Below are positions 60,229 to 64,000 of a DNA stretch of 64,000 nt, in pieces. The position numbers were made by a program, and so were the translations under genes. Every line of letters starts with the position of its first letter. The first letter of the stretch is position 1. Source of the DNA: Lobosporangium transversale (lineage: Eukaryota; Mortierellomycota; Mortierellomycetes; Mortierellales; Mortierellaceae). Location: assembly GCF_002105155.1 (NCBI RefSeq), contig NW_019028984.1, positions 620,001 to 684,000 of the forward strand. The letters run 5' to 3'. The notes beneath the pieces were generated by a model. The model was not told where the DNA came from, ran no database searches, and saw only the letters and a list, made by a program, of their open reading frames with translations.

Positions 60229-61893
60229 CTGTTCAATAGACTGGCGTTACCATCAACAACCGACAGAAGAAGTTGTTCAAAAATACTGTAACATTTTGAG
60301 TTGGTTTGCAGATGAGCCGGAACGGTATTACAGTATTCACAATATTGCTAAAGCAGGGGTGCATCTTGAGAAGCGTATTGGCGATTGGTTCGGGCCAGCT
60401 ACAGTAGCACATGCTTTAAAGTAAGTTGGGCCATCATACTCTATGGCTATCTGATGAAAACACGAGCGAATCTATTCATCAAGCATTGACAAAAAAAAAT
60501 TACTTTGTTAGACGAGCCTCGGAAAAGCATGTCAACTGCCCGTTGACAATTATGGTTGCTATGGACAATAGCGTTCGCGTGTCTGACATTGAGAGGGCAG
60601 CTATCGATGGGCAGCCCAAGATGGCACGGGCATCAATGGAAAGTGTAGGCCCAAACTTTTATGAACACCAAAGCAAAACTTCTGAGTCTACCAGCTGGAA
60701 ACCTGTGGTAATACTACTGCCTGCTCGATTCGGCTTGGAGAAGCTGACAGAGCGATACATCAATAACTTGAAGCGACTTTTCAGGCTCCCACAATTCCTT
60801 GGCATTGCAGGCGGCCGGCCCGGTCGATCGCTTTATTTTGTTGCGAGTCAGGGTATTGTGAAAATCCTTTGCACTGTCGTCATTATTCCACTATTACATG
60901 AAACTTTGAATGAAAATACTAATTTTTCTTGGACTATAGGTAACGAACTCTTTTATTTTGACCCCCACTTTGTCAAGCCCCGGGCCACACAGGAAGAGCT
61001 ATCTTGTTATCCTTCCATAGTACGTTTATGGTGACTTTTATTATTGTTATTATTATAGTTTAAATTTTTATTATGATCTTCTCACACTTTTCCTCGTCCT
61101 CTCTCATTTGGCTCTATGCATTTAGAGCTATCATTGTAACGTCATTAGATCGATGGATATCCTTGAAATGGATCCGTCAATGTTGCTTGGATTCCTGATC
61201 CGATCTGCGGACGACTTGGTCGACTTGTGTACCCGTCTAAAAACGGAAATGGAGCATGGATACCCCCTCTTGACAATCGTTGAAGATGTTGTCCTGAAGG
61301 ACTACAAAGATATTAGCCAAAATGAAGACCTTCATATCTCAAGGCCCTCAAATAAGACACCTCAGACGATAAATCTGGTTTCTATCACCAATAATGATTT
61401 ACAACCAGAGTCCTCACTTTTTGAACCCACTAGTGTTCATCATCCACAGGTTGATGAGGAAATGAGCAAGCCAGTTGCAGAGTTTTCGGCCGAACTGGCG
61501 TCTTGGGCTTCTGCTAAAGGCTACATAGTGGAGATAGAAGAGGATGTGAGGATAATTGTGAGTGATGAATGTCTAAGCGATTCTCAAGATATTTCGGAGC
61601 CACATAGTCCACAAGGCAAACCAAGCCCTCTAGACCCACAATCTACGCAAGACTGTTTTGAATTTAAGGATGATGCCGCCACCACTCTGGCCCAACACAA
61701 AAAACGCGAAATGAAGCGGATCACGAAGAGTTTGAAGAAGGAGCTGAGGATAAGGAGGAGGAAGAGTAAAGAGAAGAAAGCTTCTATGGTTATGGACTCA
61801 TATTACCATGGTTACATGAGTCATGATGGCGGCTACGCTAGAGATCAGGACACGTTCTCTGTAATTAGTCTTGATTCGGACCTCTCTCTTTAG
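56992..61893 (+). CDS. ATG4: cysteine protease ATG4 with very long N-terminal extension
   Basis: Exons 56992-60121, 60240-60420, 60512-60852, 60940-61019, 61126-61893, total 1,499 aa. The C54 protease core starts near residue 985: LWFTYRKD, AYTSDAGWGCMMRTGQSLLA with catalytic Cys1023, then GPATVAHALK, PQFLGIAGGRPGRSLYFVA and FDPHF with Asp1225 and His1227, and DPSMLLGFL. ATG4 trims ATG8 and releases it from lipid during autophagy. The last residues DTFSVISLDSDLSL contain an F-x-x-I ATG8-interaction-like motif in the place of the C-terminal LIR of mammalian ATG4B. The first about 980 residues are disordered, with a charged coiled coil at about 75-130 and many Ser/Pro stretches. Typical ATG4 is about 400-500 aa. 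The join of exons 4 and 5 (YPSI-SYHC) is the least certain. Confidence 0.92.
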
Positions 61894-62661
61894 AAGAATC
61901 AAGCATTTTCTTCATAGAAGCTGTTATAGACTCTGTGTGCAATTAAGTAGATCAATTTTTTTTTTGCGAATAAGGTTTGGTTCCTGCACAATGGATTCAT
62001 CATGACACGCGACACGAGAACTAGGGACATTAAGGGTATATAGGATTTATTCCGGGAAATGCTAAAGGCAATGTCCAAAGTCAGTTCCAGAATCTTGATT
62101 ACTTGATTGATTTGGAATCATTCCAAACTTTAGTGTTCATACAATCGCACAATCATTATTCACCATTCATCAGTCATTCATTCCATTTTTCACTGAAATA
62201 CACCATATCGTAATTCCTTTTTTTGTTCTGAAGTTCCTGTCAGTGTTGGAGAAAAAACCAATTGAAACAACCTTATAATTTTAACTATGTATTCAATTAA
62301 TAACACAAGTAACTGTTGCGACGGTAAAGCTGCAAGACCAGCTCAACAACATAATCAAGGTATATTAATACATCATCACACCATACCCCTCAACTACTTG
62401 ACACAACAATCTGCATAACACTATGTAAACATTACTGCACTAACTCAGCCTAATATCTGGACCTTCCCTTTTAGCACTACCTCTTAGAAATGTAACAAGT
62501 GTAGAAAGTATGAGACAGGGCAATAAAAGGGGACGATGTGAAACCTCAATGGGGTCTTCCTCTGAAGGTACATTATATCGCTAACTATGGACGCGTACCA
62601 TACACTCTCACTATCATTAATACCCGTCTCTCTCTTTTTTTTCCTTTTGTGATTTATCATA
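61894..62661. other. intergenic region ATG4-Crypton-like gene
   Basis: 768 bp, AT-rich. Repeated ATTCATCAGTCATTCATTCC-like words lie at 62160-62190. No gene is seen; the interval before 62662 (CTCTCTCTTTTTTTTCC) looks like a 5' leader. Confidence 0.4.
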
Positions 62662-64000
62662 ATGGATCCGCAAGATGACAGGAGCCTAGGCGAACTCCAT
62701 TTCTCTAAAAGTGCCAAAGTTCTTTTCGATGCTGAGTCAGGTTCGGAAGATGATATATCTGAAGAATCTGAATCTGAACCCGATTGTGACTTGGATGTCT
62801 TAGTCGGGAGACAGCAGAGAATAGCTAGTTTTAAAAAACCGGATATGTCTGTGTCTGGTAAGCTTGAAATGTTCTGATAAACAGACGATAACAGCTAGAA
62901 TAAGTCACTAAAACGTGTATAAATTGCACGAACAATAGAGAAGTACCTGACCCTGCTTCTTTCCATGGTGGAGCCAGGTGTGTCAATGATCCATTCACAA
63001 CAAGCATCAAGGTTGCAAAGCCTTGTAGAATATGACGACATTGGTGATAATACTAAAAAGCTTTATATCACATATTTACGGCTATTCAAGGTAGTGAATG
63101 GCTTTTTCTTGTGATACTGAGATACTTGTAAAATGAAATCAAAAGGCTTCTACATAGCAGATTTCCTTTCTTCATCCTTATTCTCCTCCTATAAATGTTA
63201 TTTTTAATTGTATTAAGAAATATTGTGACCAGATCGATTATGGCAAGGAAGAATGCAGTCGCTATAATGTTACACTCGACAAAACTATTGGATTTTTCAG
63301 AAAAGTCATGTTCAAACGCCGGATCAAGAAGTTGCTCCGTGTATCTGGATATAAGGACACGGCCATCACAATTTGGCTCCCAACTAATAATAAGAGGCAA
63401 GAGGTTGTCCTGGATCTGAATGAGAGTAAGCAATAGATCACATTGATAGCTCATAGCTATTTTCCCCTTTATTGTTAATGTGTTAGGCTATGAATGCGTA
63501 GTAATTACCAACAAAGTTCCTCTGTTCCTCTATATGACCCTCTAGTCCTTAAAGATGCTCCGGTTGATGAAATAGGGAGAAAAGTACTTAATTCTCCATG
63601 TGGGAAAAGAACAATGGAGCAGGCATTAAAGGCTCTAGTACACCTACACAAAGCCCAGACGAGGCTAAAGGGCTTTAATGTAATAAATGATCTTAGATCC
63701 ATCTCCGATTTAATCACGGAACATTGCCGGAAACTAGTGATGGCCACTTTGGAGCACGAGGACGGCGGGTTCACTGATCCATTGGGCTACAAGGTGTATA
63801 CCGTAAGCCAACATATCGCATGCTTGTCGGATACATGGATGCAGCCGTTCGATACTCAATCGTACTGGCTGAGGGAGCATTTGGCTTTGGCCATTAGACA
63901 CAGCATGCTGCTCAGGGATAAGGATCTCCGTGCACTTAACCTTTCAGATCTTTACATCAATATTGCCCCCCATTCAATGGGAGGGACACAGGTCCCTATA
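62662..64000 (+). CDS. Crypton/Ndc10-like tyrosine-recombinase-type gene, 3' end outside window
   Basis: Four exons: 62662-62857, 62978-63090, 63218-63425 and from 63546 to the edge, all joining in frame. An acidic N-terminus (SGSEDDISEESESEPD) is followed by KKLYITYLRLFKKYCD, VTLDKTIGFFRKVMFKR and a long helical region, then LREHLALAIRHSMLLRDKDL and RALNLSDLYI. The first part resembles the N-terminal helical (core-binding) domain of Crypton and Ndc10/GCR1-related proteins. LLRDKDLRALNLSDL fits the Arg-containing box I of tyrosine recombinases and the Ndc10 DNA-binding domain. The downstream His-x-x-Arg and Tyr would lie outside the window, so activity cannot be judged. It could be a domesticated DNA-binding protein or an active Crypton. 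Confidence 0.68.

Overview
The window looks like nuclear DNA of an early-diverging fungus. Most genes carry short spliceosomal introns with GT..AG ends. Promoters and 5' leaders are rich in CT and T runs. The housekeeping proteins (VPS29, GGA, GET1, ATG4, RBM25, a type-I DAHP synthase) are of fungal type. Together with a Ser/Gln-rich protein style, an F-box/LRR protein and a mixed DNA-transposon load, this suggests Mucoromycota, perhaps Mortierellomycotina. That placement is inference; no rRNA or other phylogenetic marker is present. I saw no rRNA gene, no convincing tRNA and no CRISPR array.

Layout. 0.8-6.2 kb: a SulP-type anion transporter (+) faces a secreted LPMO-like protein (-). 6.2-10.4 kb: AT-rich, gene-free DNA with microsatellites. 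10.4-17.7 kb: a compact block with NAT9-like acetyltransferase (-, seven exons) divergent from a seven-repeat Myb/SANT protein with a possible mitochondrial presequence (+), followed by the clathrin adaptor GGA (+, eleven exons, one GC-AG intron). 18-29.3 kb: a repeat-rich accessory island with an apparently intact Tc1/mariner transposase, a decayed related copy, a 738-bp MULE-like MITE with long terminal inverted repeats (TIRs) and a 10-bp target duplication, a hAT relic, a 293-bp-period duplication, an orphan gene and a polyQ-tailed protein with a possible PD-(D/E)XK site. 30-43 kb: a housekeeping block with VPS29, DAHP synthase, GET1 (-), RBM25 and a TBC RabGAP. 43.1-50.1 kb: a single-pass membrane protein and an F-box/LRR protein (both -) separated by 3.4 kb without a recognised gene. 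50.4-53.3 kb (-): a decayed Fanzor/TnpB-like gene. 55.1-61.9 kb: an unrecognised conserved-looking protein and a very large ATG4 protease (about 1,499 aa). From 62.6 kb to the window edge: the 5' part of a Crypton/Ndc10-like tyrosine-recombinase-type gene.

Functionally the housekeeping genes lean to membrane traffic and autophagy (GGA at trans-Golgi/endosome, VPS29 in retromer, TBC RabGAP, GET1 in tail-anchored protein insertion, ATG4 in ATG8 processing), but they do not form a cluster with one job. The least ordinary parts are the accessory islands: the Fanzor-like relic, the MITE with subterminal GACGGGG motifs, mostly-transition divergence between repeat copies (as expected after RIP or methyl-cytosine decay), and the two Tc1 copies that share the same flank at opposite ends. 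Exon boundaries were placed by eye from splice consensus, reading frame and remembered family patterns; each multi-exon model given below sums to a whole number of codons.
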